A DNA stretch of 64,000 bases, from the NCBI RefSeq assembly GCF_002086115.1, contig NZ_MVHJ01000004.1, positions 236,495 through 300,494 of the forward strand, in the 5' to 3' direction. Below, piece by piece: positions 9,752-18,417 of this stretch; positions within the stretch are counted from its first letter, which is position 1; every line of letters begins with the position of its first letter. Below the pieces are notes generated by a model. That model was not told the origin of the DNA. It saw only the letters and a program-made list of their open reading frames with translations, and did no database searches. The stretch is from Mycolicibacterium bacteremicum (lineage in GTDB: Bacteria > Actinomycetota > Actinomycetes > Mycobacteriales > Mycobacteriaceae). A program made the translations under genes and the position numbers.

Positions 9752-9792
9752 TGTGGAGTCTCAGCCGTACTGGCTACGGCTGAGACTCCGCA
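9752..9792. terminator. Bidirectional hairpin between tam and cysNC
   Basis: Eighteen-base arms (9752-9769 and 9775-9792) pair perfectly except T9754/G9790, around a 5-nt loop. It occupies almost the whole gap between two convergent stops (9749 and 9801), as a bidirectional terminator would. There is no long T-run. Its outer bases TGTG...CGCA match those of the hairpin at 4481-4535. Confidence 0.65.
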
Positions 9793-9800
9793 AACCACGG

Positions 9801-11651
9801 TCAGTCGAGCAGGGCGATCACCCTGGCGACCAGGTCGTCGATATCGGCGCCGGTGGTGTCGACCACCAGATCCGGGTTTTCCGGGGCCTCGTAGGGTGCG
9901 TCGATCCCGGTGAGCCCCTTCAGTTCGCCCGCTCGGGCGCGGGCGTAGAGCCCCTTGGGGTCACGGCGCTCGCACTCGGCGACCGGAGTGGCCACGTGCA
10001 CTTCAAGGAACGGCAGCTTCGCCGCATCGTTGAGGGTGCGGGCCAGTTCGCGGTCGGATTTCAACGGGGACACCAGCGACGCCAGCGCCACCACACCGGC
10101 GTCGGCGAGCAACCGTGTCAGATGCCCGACCCGGCGGATGTTCTCGGCCCGGTCACCGGCCGAGAAGCCCAGATCGTCGGACAGACCATGACGCAGATTG
10201 TCGCCGTCGAGCAGATAGGCCACCCGGCCGGATTCGACGAGTGCGCGTTCCACGGCGACGGCCAGTGTCGACTTGCCGGAGGCCGGTAGGCCGGTGAACC
10301 AGATGGTGGCCCCGCGCTGGCCGGTCTTGCCCCAGCGGTATTCGCGATCCAGTGAAGACGGGTGCCATTTGATGTCGGACCGGTTGTGGCCGCTCGGCTT
10401 GACCTCGCGGGGCTCGAGGATGATGCCCGCGCCGACGGTGTCGTTGGAGACCTCGTCGATCAGGATGAAGGCACCGCTGTCGCGGTTGTCGGCGTACGCG
10501 TCGGCCACCACCAGCGAGCTGGTGCGCAGCGTGATCGAGCCGATGTCGTTGAGCGCCAACTCGACCGGGGCATCGACCTCGTCGAGGGTCTCGGGGTCGA
10601 GCTTGGTGTGCAGTTCCTGCACGGTGGCCCGGACGGTCCGGGTGCCCTGCTTGAGTGCGAGCCGATCACCCGCGCGCAGCGGCTCGTCGAGGAACCAGCA
10701 GACCGTGGCATCGAGTTCGCGGGCCAGCACGGGCAGCGATGCGTTCTCGGCGGCGCTGACGAACACATCGCCGCGACCGACGTCGATATCGTCGGCGAGC
10801 TCGATCGAGATCGACAGTGGGGCAACGGCGGTGGTGCGGTCGTCGTCGAGGGTATCCAGCACCGTCACCGTCGATCGGGTGCCGGCGGGCAGGCTCACGA
10901 CCGGATCACCGACCTTCAGGGTGCCCGCCGACAGCCGGCCGGTGTAGCGGCGGCGTTGCTCGGCGGTGGGGCGCGACACCCACTGCACCGGCAGCCGCAG
11001 GCTCGCCGGGTCCGGTTGCGGGGCCGTCAGTTCCACCGCCTCCAGGTATTCCAGCAGGGTGGGTCCGTCGAACCAGGGGGTGTTGTCCGAGCGGTGCACG
11101 ACGTTATCGCCGAGTTTGGCCGCGATCGGGATGACCGACAGGTCGGCCCCGCCGAGCCGGTCGGCGACCTGCTGCAGTTCGTGCTCCACCTCGCCGAAGC
11201 GCTTCTCGTCGAAGTCGACCAGATCGATCTTGTTGACCGCGGCGACGAAGTGCTTGATGCCCAGCAGCTTTGCGATCCGGGCATGCCTGCGGGTCTGCCG
11301 CAGCACACCGGCACGCGCGTCGACCAGCAGGATGGCCACGTGCGCATTGGATGCCCCGGTGAACATGTTGCGGGTGTAGCGCTCGTGTCCGGGGGTATCG
11401 GCCAGGATGTAGCTGCGGGTTTCGGTCGAGAAGAACCGGTAGGCCACATCGATGGTGATGCCCTGTTCGCGTTCGGCGCGCAAGCCGTCGGACAGGGCGG
11501 CTAGGTCGGCCACCCCCTCGGCATCGGTGACGGCCTCCAGGTGATCCAGCGGCAGACTGTCGGTGTCGTGCAGCAGCCGGCCGATCAGCGTGCTCTTCCC
11601 GTCGTCGACCGACCCGGCGGTGGTGATGCGCAAAAGCTGCCTGGTGCTCAT
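9801..11651 (-). CDS. cysNC: CysNC: sulfate adenylyltransferase GTPase subunit fused to APS kinase
   Basis: 616-residue bifunctional enzyme. CysN, with CysD, makes APS from ATP and sulfate using GTP hydrolysis; the CysC domain phosphorylates APS to PAPS. The N-terminal GTPase has the P-loop GSVDDGKST (residues 13-21), DTPGHERYTRN and NKIDLVD. The C-terminal kinase, from about residue 450, has the P-loop GLPASGKST and the DGDNLRHGL motif. The ATG at 11651 overlaps by one base the stop of the second upstream micro-ORF; AAAGGGG in that micro-ORF provides the ribosome binding site. It is the last gene of a PAPS-synthesis and sulfotransfer cluster. Confidence 0.93.
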   Translation of the reverse strand: MSTRQLLRITTAGSVDDGKSTLIGRLLHDTDSLPLDHLEAVTDAEGVADLAALSDGLRAEREQGITIDVAYRFFSTETRSYILADTPGHERYTRNMFTGASNAHVAILLVDARAGVLRQTRRHARIAKLLGIKHFVAAVNKIDLVDFDEKRFGEVEHELQQVADRLGGADLSVIPIAAKLGDNVVHRSDNTPWFDGPTLLEYLEAVELTAPQPDPASLRLPVQWVSRPTAEQRRRYTGRLSAGTLKVGDPVVSLPAGTRSTVTVLDTLDDDRTTAVAPLSISIELADDIDVGRGDVFVSAAENASLPVLARELDATVCWFLDEPLRAGDRLALKQGTRTVRATVQELHTKLDPETLDEVDAPVELALNDIGSITLRTSSLVVADAYADNRDSGAFILIDEVSNDTVGAGIILEPREVKPSGHNRSDIKWHPSSLDREYRWGKTGQRGATIWFTGLPASGKSTLAVAVERALVESGRVAYLLDGDNLRHGLSDDLGFSAGDRAENIRRVGHLTRLLADAGVVALASLVSPLKSDRELARTLNDAAKLPFLEVHVATPVAECERRDPKGLYARARAGELKGLTGIDAPYEAPENPDLVVDTTGADIDDLVARVIALLD

Positions 11652-11689
11652 CAGCTCAGGCCCCTTTGTTCTGCTTCGCTGGCGCTCAT
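11651..11689 (-). CDS. 12-residue micro-ORF 2, coupled to cysNC start
   Basis: Second copy of the same micro-ORF, again MSASEAEQRGLS. Its TGA (11653-11651) overlaps the cysNC ATG (11651-11649). The AAAGGGG in its 3' half is correctly placed to be the cysNC ribosome binding site, so ribosomes finishing cysD could step through both copies into cysNC. No independent function is evident. Confidence 0.4.
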   Translation of the reverse strand: MSASEAEQRGLS

Positions 11690-11727
11690 CAGCTCAGGCC
11701 CCTTTGTTCTGCTTCGCTGGCGCTCAT
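11689..11727 (-). CDS. 12-residue micro-ORF 1, coupled to cysD stop
   Basis: Encodes MSASEAEQRGLS. Its ATG (11727-11725) overlaps the cysD TGA (11729-11727) by one base, and its own TGA overlaps the ATG of micro-ORF 2 by one base. It probably acts as a translational relay rather than yielding a functional peptide. Expression is inferred only from the junction geometry. Confidence 0.4.
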   Translation of the reverse strand: MSASEAEQRGLS

Positions 11728-12635
11728 CAGAAGTACCCCTCCCGCTTGCGGTCTTCCATCGCCGCAACGGATGTGCGGTCATCGGCGCGGGTCTCCCCGC
11801 GTTCGGACACGGTGGCCGCCGAGATCTCGGCGATGACCCGGTCGATGGTGGTGGCCTGCGACCGCACGGCTCCGGTGATGGTCAGGTCACCGACGGTGCG
11901 GTAGCGCACCCACTCCACCGCGGCCGACTCCCCGGCGGCGGGCCGGGCGTACTCCGAGACCGCCAGCAGGATGCCGTCGCGCTCGAACACCTCGCGTTCG
12001 TGGGCGAAGTAGATCGACGGCAGCTCAAGGTTTTCCAGCTGGATATAGCGCCAGATGTCGATCTCGGTCCAGTTCGACAGCGGAAAGACACGCACCTGTT
12101 CGCCCTTGCGGATCCGCCCGTTGTAGAGCGACCACGGTTCGGGACGCTGCGCCCGCGGGTCCCACTGCCCGAACTCGTCGCGGAAGCTCAGGATGCGTTC
12201 CTTGGCGCGGGCCCGCTCCTCGTCGCGGCGCGCACCGCCGAACGCGGCGTCGAACCCGCCGGCCTCCAGCGCGTCGAGCAGGGTGCGGGTCTGCTGCCGG
12301 TTGCGCGAGGCACCGGGACCCGGATCGGCAACCCGGCCACTGTCGATGGTTTCCTGCACCGATCCGATGATCAGCTTGTGCCCGACACCCGTGGTGCGCC
12401 GGTCGCGGAACTCGATGACCTCGTCGAAGTTGTGCCCGGTGTCCACGTGCAGCACCGGGAACGGCAGCGGCAGCGGGCGAAAGGCCTTCTCCGCCAACCG
12501 CAACAGCACAATCGAGTCTTTGCCCGCGGAGAACAGCAGCACCGGGCGCTGCAGCTCGGCGACCACCTCGCGGATGATGTGCACGGCCTCGGCTTCCAGC
12601 AGCCTGAGCTCGTCGACGTGCTCGATGTCGGTCAT
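11727..12635 (-). CDS. cysD: CysD: sulfate adenylyltransferase subunit 2
   Basis: 302-residue PP-loop ATP pyrophosphatase subunit that adenylates sulfate together with CysN. The PP-loop is SAGKDS at residues 36-41 (commonly SGGKDS). Family motifs VDTGHNFDEVIEFRD, FGGARRDEE and FPLSNWTEIDIW are present, and the C-terminus MEDRKREGYF is typical. ATG 12635 has GGGGAG just upstream; an in-frame extension to 12698 overlaps stf0 and is unlikely. It sits 31 nt after stf0 in the same orientation, so PAPS production and use are probably co-transcribed. Confidence 0.93.
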   Translation of the reverse strand: MTDIEHVDELRLLEAEAVHIIREVVAELQRPVLLFSAGKDSIVLLRLAEKAFRPLPLPFPVLHVDTGHNFDEVIEFRDRRTTGVGHKLIIGSVQETIDSGRVADPGPGASRNRQQTRTLLDALEAGGFDAAFGGARRDEERARAKERILSFRDEFGQWDPRAQRPEPWSLYNGRIRKGEQVRVFPLSNWTEIDIWRYIQLENLELPSIYFAHEREVFERDGILLAVSEYARPAAGESAAVEWVRYRTVGDLTITGAVRSQATTIDRVIAEISAATVSERGETRADDRTSVAAMEDRKREGYF

Positions 12636-12666
12636 CTCGGCTCCCCACGCAGGCGCATCTGAGAAT

Positions 12667-13467
12667 TCATGTCGGCAGCCCTTCCCGGTGTGCGTCAACG
12701 CGATATCGGTCCACCCAGTCGTCGGAGCGCTGGTCGGCCTGTCGTTCCAGGACGGGCTCCGGTGCCAGCCGGGGATCGAGCCCCAGCCGCTCCAGGATGT
12801 CGGCGACGACGGTGGTGAGGTTGCGCCACAGGTAGGGATAGGACACGTCGAGCGGCTCGACGCCCTCTTCGGCGAACCAGTTCCGCCAGCCCTCCTCCTG
12901 TGCGCGCAGCATCGTGATCACGTGCGCGATGGCGCCGGCGTGGTACTCGGCGCGGGCATCGCGCACCGGGTCCGGGCGGCCGCGCCACACCCGGGTCTGC
13001 ACCGCCCGCCAGAAGGACACGGCCTGCGACACGACATCCGGGCGGTACACGTGCACCAGCACGGGGTCACTGCCCACCACATCGCGGATCGCCGACAGCA
13101 GACCCTCCCCGGAGCGGTCCGGCAGCCCGGCGGCACGGTCGAGCAGCAACGGGGTCTGGTTCCACATCAGTTTGCCGCCCCAGATCCCATTGGGGGTGCG
13201 GCCGACCGTCTGGATGTAGTCACGCCAGATCGCCGGCGGCGCCAGGTCGGGCTTGCCCTCGTCGAGTGGGTCGAGCAGGCGCAGGATCGATTCGTCCTCG
13301 ACGCCGGCGAACCACTGACGCGGCTGCGGTGACTGGCTGGTGGTGGGCAGGTACTGGAAGAACTCCTGCGGCTCGCCGGCCACGCCCGTCGCCCGCAGCG
13401 ACTCCACCAACAAGGTGCTTCCGCTGCGTTGGGATGCGAGGACGAGATACGCCTTCGGGTGGGCCAT
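12667..13467 (-). CDS. stf0: Stf0-type trehalose 2-sulfotransferase
   Basis: 266-residue PAPS-dependent sulfotransferase. The N-terminal phosphosulfate loop is SQRSGSTLL (about residues 12-20), and the conserved GEPQEFF and GGKLMWNQ segments are present. Stf0 enzymes transfer sulfate to the 2-position of trehalose, the first step towards sulfolipid-1 in M. tuberculosis; species lacking sulfolipid also carry the enzyme. It lies between a sulfatase and cysD-cysNC on the same strand. It corresponds to Rv0295c by position (next to tam and a sulfatase). Confidence 0.88.
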   Translation of the reverse strand: MAHPKAYLVLASQRSGSTLLVESLRATGVAGEPQEFFQYLPTTSQSPQPRQWFAGVEDESILRLLDPLDEGKPDLAPPAIWRDYIQTVGRTPNGIWGGKLMWNQTPLLLDRAAGLPDRSGEGLLSAIRDVVGSDPVLVHVYRPDVVSQAVSFWRAVQTRVWRGRPDPVRDARAEYHAGAIAHVITMLRAQEEGWRNWFAEEGVEPLDVSYPYLWRNLTTVVADILERLGLDPRLAPEPVLERQADQRSDDWVDRYRVDAHREGLPT

Positions 13468-13532
13468 GGGCGAGACTCTAACGGCTATTGTTTTGGCCCG
13501 CAGACAGGGTTTTCACGTCATCGTGAGTTTAA

Positions 13533-14903
13533 CTATTGCGGCGATTTCGGCTGGTCTTCGATTCCGCGTTCGGCGGCTTTGGCGGACCTGCTCAGGGCGG
13601 GCCATTCCAAAATGGTCCGGTACGTCTGGGTGTAGCGTTCCGAAATTCTGGTGCCCGCGAATTCCGACGGGATCACATCGTTGGTCTTGAGCCGCCAGTC
13701 GTTGAGCAGCAGCGCGAGTTCGCGCGCCACACCCTCCATTTCCGCAGTGAGCGGGGCATCGAACAGATTTTTCGCCTCGCCGGGGTCGACCCGCAGATCA
13801 TAGAGTTCGCGTTCGGGCCGGGGGCTGCGCACATGTGGCCCGACCGCCGCCCCGGGTGCGCTGTCGGCGATATCCCAGGGCAGATCCAAAAGCGGTCGCG
13901 CGGCGTAATTCTCGATATAGGAGAATTCCTTGGTCCGAATTGCGCGAATCGGATCGAAAGAATCGTGATAGGTCTTTGTCGAATACACCTCGGTGCGCGC
14001 CGATTCGGTGTCGCCGACAAGCGCCCGGGCATGCGAGATGCCGTCCACCTCCGCCGGGACATCCACGCCCAGCAGATCGAGCAGAGTAGGCACCAGGTCG
14101 ACGCCGCTGAACAGTTCGTCATACACCCGCGGCGGTACACCGGACCCGGTCGGCGGCCGGACGATCATTGCGATGCCGGTCCCCGCCTCGTACAGCGTGG
14201 ACTTCGCGCGCGGCAACGCCGGACCGTGATCGGTCATGAACACCACCCAGGTGCTGCGGTCCAGGCCGGTGTCGGCCAGCGTGTCGAGCAGTTCGCCGAC
14301 CGCGGCGTCGGCGACGGTGATGGAGCCATAGAAGTCCGCCAGGTCCTGTCGCACGGCGGGGGTGTCGGGCAGATACCCCGGCAGATCGACGGCGGCGGGA
14401 TCGGCCGGTTCGTACCTATCGTGCGGGTAGGGCCGGTGGGTCTCGAAGAAGCCGGCCGTCAGCAGGAAGGGTTCGGCCGGTGGCCGCCGCAGCCACGCGG
14501 TGGCCTGTTCGACGACGTATTCGCAGTAGGAGTTGGACACGTCGAACTCGTCGAAACCGAGCCGCGACGGATACGACGTCTCGTGCTGCATGCCGAACAG
14601 GGCGGTGTGCCAACCGGAACCGGACAGGATGGCAGGCAACGTCTGAACGCCGGCGCGGTACTCCCAGCCGTGGTGGGCCAGACCGACCAGTCCGTTGGTC
14701 TGCGGATAGCGCCCGGTGAACAACGAACCCCGCGACGGTGAGCACAGCGGGGCGGTGGCGTGCGCGCGGGTGAGCAGGATGGCGTCGGCGGCGAACCGGT
14801 CCAGACGCGGGCTGTGCACATCGGGGTGGCCGTACACCCCGAGGTAGCGGCCCAGGTCATGCCAGTGCACGATCAACACGTTCTCGCGTCGCGCCTCGGT
14901 CAC
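13533..14903 (-). CDS. Type I sulfatase (Rv0296c-like)
   Basis: 456-residue alkaline-phosphatase-fold sulfatase. The signature C-x-P-S-R is at Cys54 (CSPSRGSLFTGR); this Cys is converted to formylglycine in the family. Other features are the DHG metal motif in VVFMTDHGPAL and the C-terminal ELYDLRVDPGEAKNLFD. GTG 14903 is chosen because AGGAGG lies 7 nt upstream; TTG 14933 is the alternative. No clear signal peptide, so an intracellular or unconventional location is likely. Adjacent to stf0, it may hydrolyse the ester the sulfotransferase makes, but its substrate is unknown. Confidence 0.88.
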   Translation of the reverse strand: MTEARRENVLIVHWHDLGRYLGVYGHPDVHSPRLDRFAADAILLTRAHATAPLCSPSRGSLFTGRYPQTNGLVGLAHHGWEYRAGVQTLPAILSGSGWHTALFGMQHETSYPSRLGFDEFDVSNSYCEYVVEQATAWLRRPPAEPFLLTAGFFETHRPYPHDRYEPADPAAVDLPGYLPDTPAVRQDLADFYGSITVADAAVGELLDTLADTGLDRSTWVVFMTDHGPALPRAKSTLYEAGTGIAMIVRPPTGSGVPPRVYDELFSGVDLVPTLLDLLGVDVPAEVDGISHARALVGDTESARTEVYSTKTYHDSFDPIRAIRTKEFSYIENYAARPLLDLPWDIADSAPGAAVGPHVRSPRPERELYDLRVDPGEAKNLFDAPLTAEMEGVARELALLLNDWRLKTNDVIPSEFAGTRISERYTQTYRTILEWPALSRSAKAAERGIEDQPKSPQ

Positions 14904-15025
14904 GCGCGCCACCTCCTGTTCGTCCGTTCGCAATATTCCACAGTGCCCGCCCCCCGTGCAGAGTGGTTTACCCGCAGCCCGATCGCCGTACTGTCGGTTA
15001 CGTGCCGAATGTGCTAGTGCCGCCG

Positions 15026-15742
15026 CTATTTCCAGGCGAACACCGGCTGTTCGAGTTCGTCGACCGCGTCGGCGCGGCCCTCCAGGCCGAGCCAGCGCAA
15101 CTGCAGCAGCACCGCACCGGTCGGGGCGTGGATCAGGTCACCGCCCAACGGGATCTGTACCACGGGCCGGGGGCTCTCCGGGATGGTGATGAACCGCGGT
15201 GAATCCGGACGTTGCAGCTGGTGCAGGCCGACCCGGTAGACCGCCACCACCTCATCGGGGGAGGGATCGAGCTCGAGTCGACCGCCACCCCACAACACCA
15301 CCGGGGTGATGACATAGCCGGACCGGGTCGGATAGTCGTCGAGCAGTCCGAGCACCGCGTCGCCGCCGAGTTCGACACCGACCTCCTCGTGCAGTTCGCG
15401 CAGCGCCGCGTCGATGACCGTTTCGCCCGGATCGAGCCGGCCGCCCGGCAGCGCCCACTGCGCGGCGTGCGAGTTCAGTCGCGATGCCCTGCGGCACAGC
15501 AGGAACGACGCCCCGCCCGACACATCCACCATCCGGCCGTCGAGGTCCTCCGGCATCGGCCGGCCGGCGATCCAGGCCTCGACGGGCGCCGGGTCGACGC
15601 GGTCCTCACCCACATGGGAGTCGACCAGGGTGACGGCGACGGCGGCGTGCCGCTTGGACGGATCGGTGACGGTGCGGCGATGATGGGCGGCCAGATTGTC
15701 GCGGATCCGGTCACGCAGGGTCGCGTCGTACGGGACGGTCAT
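15026..15742 (-). CDS. Nudix hydrolase
   Basis: 238 residues with a complete Nudix box at residues 101-123 (G-x5-E-x7-R-E-x2-E-E-x-G-V, in GGRLDPGETV...RELHEEVGV), which binds the catalytic divalent metal. The flanking sequence resembles CoA-diphosphatase-like Nudix proteins only loosely, so the substrate is left open. The start lies 9 nt after the stop of the upstream gene, suggesting a two-gene unit. A gap of 122 nt separates it from the sulfatase. Confidence 0.85.
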   Translation of the reverse strand: MTVPYDATLRDRIRDNLAAHHRRTVTDPSKRHAAVAVTLVDSHVGEDRVDPAPVEAWIAGRPMPEDLDGRMVDVSGGASFLLCRRASRLNSHAAQWALPGGRLDPGETVIDAALRELHEEVGVELGGDAVLGLLDDYPTRSGYVITPVVLWGGGRLELDPSPDEVVAVYRVGLHQLQRPDSPRFITIPESPRPVVQIPLGGDLIHAPTGAVLLQLRWLGLEGRADAVDELEQPVFAWK

Positions 15743-15751
15743 GGGCCGACC

Positions 15752-16234
15752 CTACGGGTGATAGGGCACCCCGACCGCCCGGAAGACGAACTCGGGGGGT
15801 ACGTCATAGGCCAGCGACCGCCGGGGTAGGCGTGCCAGCAGGTCGTCCGAAAGCGGCTCCTTGTAGTGCAGCGACAGGGTTCCCGAGCAGCGCGGGTCCA
15901 CCTTGGCGATATCGACGTCGAGCACCAGGCCCGCCGACGAGATGTCCGCGGTCACGGTGCCGGATTGCGGTGCATCCCAGCGCTGGTCGATGGTGCGTCC
16001 GGCCAGCTTGGGCACGGTGGACATGGTGGCCAGCACCCGTCGATGGGTGATCACCAGCGAACCGGTGAAACTGGCGACACTGCCCGCGGCGCGTTTGCCG
16101 GGCACTTGACCGGAGAACCGCCGGGTGACCGCCACGTATTCGGCCAGATGGATGATGCCCTCGGCCTCCACCTCGGCGCGCAGTTCGTCGGGCAGTTTGC
16201 CGATCCGCAGCAACTTGCGCAGGAACACAGCCAT
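15752..16234 (-). CDS. conserved mycobacterial hypothetical protein (Rv0307c-like)
   Basis: 160 residues, no signal peptide or membrane helix. The central part alternates short strands (SLVITHRRVLATM, LVLDVDIAKVDP, GTLSLHYK), suggesting a beta-rich domain. Neither a catalytic motif nor a named family is recognised. The size and its position beside a PAP2 phosphatase match M. tuberculosis Rv0307c. ATG 16234 (MAVFLRKLL) is preferred over the upstream in-frame start at 16243. Confidence 0.7.
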   Translation of the reverse strand: MAVFLRKLLRIGKLPDELRAEVEAEGIIHLAEYVAVTRRFSGQVPGKRAAGSVASFTGSLVITHRRVLATMSTVPKLAGRTIDQRWDAPQSGTVTADISSAGLVLDVDIAKVDPRCSGTLSLHYKEPLSDDLLARLPRRSLAYDVPPEFVFRAVGVPYHP

Positions 16235-16290
16235 GAGGCGCACCCTACGCCTCCGGCGAAGCCCCGGTCATCGTCGCTAGGCTCGGTGAG

Positions 16291-16944
16291 ATGCACCGAC
16301 CGTTGCACCTGGCCGCATCCGCAACGGCCGCCGCGGTGTTCCTGATCGCGCTGGCCGGGGTGCTGCTGAACTGGTCGTGGATGTCGGCAGCGGACTGGGC
16401 GGTGCTCGACCCGCTGTATGACATCGGAGCCGCGCACCCGGGTTGGGTGGACGGCTGGAACCTGCTGTGCAATGTCCTGCACCCGGCGGTGTTCCGGGTG
16501 CTCGCACTGATCTGGATCGGCTACGCGCTGCTGCGTGGTCAGTACCACGTCGCGCTGTTTCTGACCCTCACCATCGAAGCGTCGGCGCTGGTGGTGCTGC
16601 TGGCCAAGGTGTTGGTGGACCGGCCCCGCCCGGCCACCGCCCTGGTGGACGAGATGTCGTCGTCGTTTCCGTCCGGCCACGCGTTGGGGGCCGCCGTCGC
16701 GGCGACCGCCCTGCTCATCGCCGGGTGGGATCGGCTGGGGCGTTGGCGCACAACGGCTGTGGTGATCGCGGTGCTGTGCGTGCTCGCGGTGGGCATCGGC
16801 CGGGTGGTGCTCAATGTGCACCACCCCTCCGACGTGCTGGCCGGCTGGGCGCTCGGTTACCTGTGGGTGATGGCCTGCCTGCCGGTACTCAGGCGCGCCG
16901 GGGTAGCGGACGAAACACTGGCAGCGAGCGATAGCGGTTCTTGA
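16291..16944 (+). CDS. PAP2-family membrane phosphatase (Rv0308-like)
   Basis: 217-residue integral membrane protein with about five hydrophobic segments. The three PAP2 signatures are present in order: K-x6-R-P (KVLVDRPRP), P-S-G-H (SFPSGHA) and R-x5-H-x3-D (GRVVLNVHHPSD). This family dephosphorylates lipid phosphates such as phosphatidic acid or polyprenyl diphosphates. Its last 56 nt overlap, tail to tail, the end of the PAP2-kinase fusion gene on the other strand. Confidence 0.87.
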   Translation: MHRPLHLAASATAAAVFLIALAGVLLNWSWMSAADWAVLDPLYDIGAAHPGWVDGWNLLCNVLHPAVFRVLALIWIGYALLRGQYHVALFLTLTIEASALVVLLAKVLVDRPRPATALVDEMSSSFPSGHALGAAVAATALLIAGWDRLGRWRTTAVVIAVLCVLAVGIGRVVLNVHHPSDVLAGWALGYLWVMACLPVLRRAGVADETLAASDSGS

Positions 16945-18340
16945 ACGTCGCCTCCTGGCAGATGATCTCCACCTCCCCGTCGTGGGCGATCCGGGTGGGC
17001 CCGTCGACCGCGGTGAAGCTGAACTCCGGCACCCGCAGTTCGTGGTAGAGCGGGCTGTGCACCAGCCGGCCGGTTGCCAGCGCCGCCAGGATGCGCGGGG
17101 TGGCGAACCTGCCGCCGGTCTCCAGGATGCGGACATCGATCAGCCCGTCGTCCATCCGCACCCGGCGCGCGGGGGCGAACCCCGACGGTGAGTACAGCGA
17201 ATTGCCGAGGAAGAACAGTGAGGTCTGCACGGTCTTGTCGTCGTAGCGGATGCGCACGGTAGCGTCCGAGCGCAGCGTGCGGTACAGCGCGTACACACCG
17301 GCCAGCGGCTTACCCATCCGCTTTTCCAGCTTCTCGCGGATCCGGACGAACTTCGGGTACGCGCCGATGCTGGCGGTGTTGACCACCGTGTCGGCGTCGT
17401 TGAAGGCGATGGTGTCGACGTAGGCGGCCGACCCGTTGCGCAGCGCGTGCACCGTCGCGGCGACGGTGTCACATCCGATGTCCTTGGCGAAATGGTTGAA
17501 GGTGCCGCCGGGGAACACCGCGAGCGGGACGCCGGCCTGCAACGCGATACCGGCGGCACACGACACGGTGCCATCACCGCCGCCGACGGCGAGCACCTCG
17601 GCGCGCTGTGCCGCCTCCCGCAGCTTCTCGGCGATGTCCTCGTCGTCACCGACCTCGACGATCTCGGCCTTGGGCAGCGCCTGACGGACCTCGTCGAGGA
17701 TGCGGGCGCCGGTGCCGCTACCGGAGTTCGGATTCACCACCAGGATGACTCCCGCACCCTCCGGGCGCGGTTCGGTCTGATAGCGGTGCGGTTCGCCGGA
17801 GGTGATCGGCGGCTCCACCACCGTGGGCACCACGGCGGTGCCGACCAGGGCGATCGCCGTCCCGATCCCGCAGCCGGCCAGCACATCGCCGGGGTAGTGC
17901 GCACCGGTGGCGACCCGGGACAGCCCGACCAGTCCGGCCAGCACACCCAGACCCACACCCAACGAGCGATTCTCCAGTCCGACCCCGACGGCGAAGGCCG
18001 CCGCGCTGGCCGAATGCCCCGACGGCAACGAGTTCGACGTCGGCATCCGCCGCGAGCGGCGGATCAACGGCACCCCGGTGTGGTTCGGCCGGGGCCGCTT
18101 CCAGATCCGCTTGGCGCCCTGATTGGTCAGCAGGCTGGTGACGGCCAGCGTCAGCACCCCGCGCGCCGCGCCGCGCCGCATGGACGGCGAGCCGGTCGCG
18201 GTCAGCGCGGCGGCGATGGCGAACCACAGTTTGGAATGATCGGCGGCCGACGTCAGCCGCGGCATCACGGTGTCCAGCAGGGGACTGTCGGACTCGGCGA
18301 CGGCGTCGAATATGCGGCGGTCCAGCGTTCCCAGTCCCAT
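16889..18340 (-). CDS. PAP2 phosphatase - diacylglycerol/sphingosine kinase fusion
   Basis: 483 residues with two domains. The N-terminal half is a PAP2 membrane phosphatase (KRPRPNHTG, LPSGHSA, SRVATGAHYPGD). From about residue 205 it continues into a lipid-kinase catalytic domain (VILVVNPNSGSGTG, VGGGDGTVS, FPGGTFNHFAKD). The domains have opposing formal activities, phosphate removal and addition on lipids, a combination known from actinobacteria. ATG 18340 is chosen because longer frames run into the divergent gene. Convergent 56-nt overlap with the neighbouring PAP2 gene. Confidence 0.87.
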   Translation of the reverse strand: MGLGTLDRRIFDAVAESDSPLLDTVMPRLTSAADHSKLWFAIAAALTATGSPSMRRGAARGVLTLAVTSLLTNQGAKRIWKRPRPNHTGVPLIRRSRRMPTSNSLPSGHSASAAAFAVGVGLENRSLGVGLGVLAGLVGLSRVATGAHYPGDVLAGCGIGTAIALVGTAVVPTVVEPPITSGEPHRYQTEPRPEGAGVILVVNPNSGSGTGARILDEVRQALPKAEIVEVGDDEDIAEKLREAAQRAEVLAVGGGDGTVSCAAGIALQAGVPLAVFPGGTFNHFAKDIGCDTVAATVHALRNGSAAYVDTIAFNDADTVVNTASIGAYPKFVRIREKLEKRMGKPLAGVYALYRTLRSDATVRIRYDDKTVQTSLFFLGNSLYSPSGFAPARRVRMDDGLIDVRILETGGRFATPRILAALATGRLVHSPLYHELRVPEFSFTAVDGPTRIAHDGEVEIICQEATFKNRYRSLPVFRPLPRRA

Positions 18341-18417
18341 GACCTCCAACCTAGCCAACCCGATCGTGTCCGAAACTTGACTTGACCCACAGTCCGGGCG
18401 CTGCCGACGATGGAGCG

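Larger units (their letters stand above)
11646..11730. repeat. 38-bp tandem repeat (2.2 copies) between cysD and cysNC
   Basis: Copies at 11646-11683 and 11684-11721 look identical, with a 9-bp remnant at 11722-11730. Each unit carries, on the minus strand, one 13-codon ORF including its stop, a purine-rich AAAGGGG and the TGATGA stop/start junction. Because the 39-nt ORF overlaps the next by one base, the repeat period equals exactly one ORF. A simple tandem duplication explains the arrangement. Confidence 0.95.
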
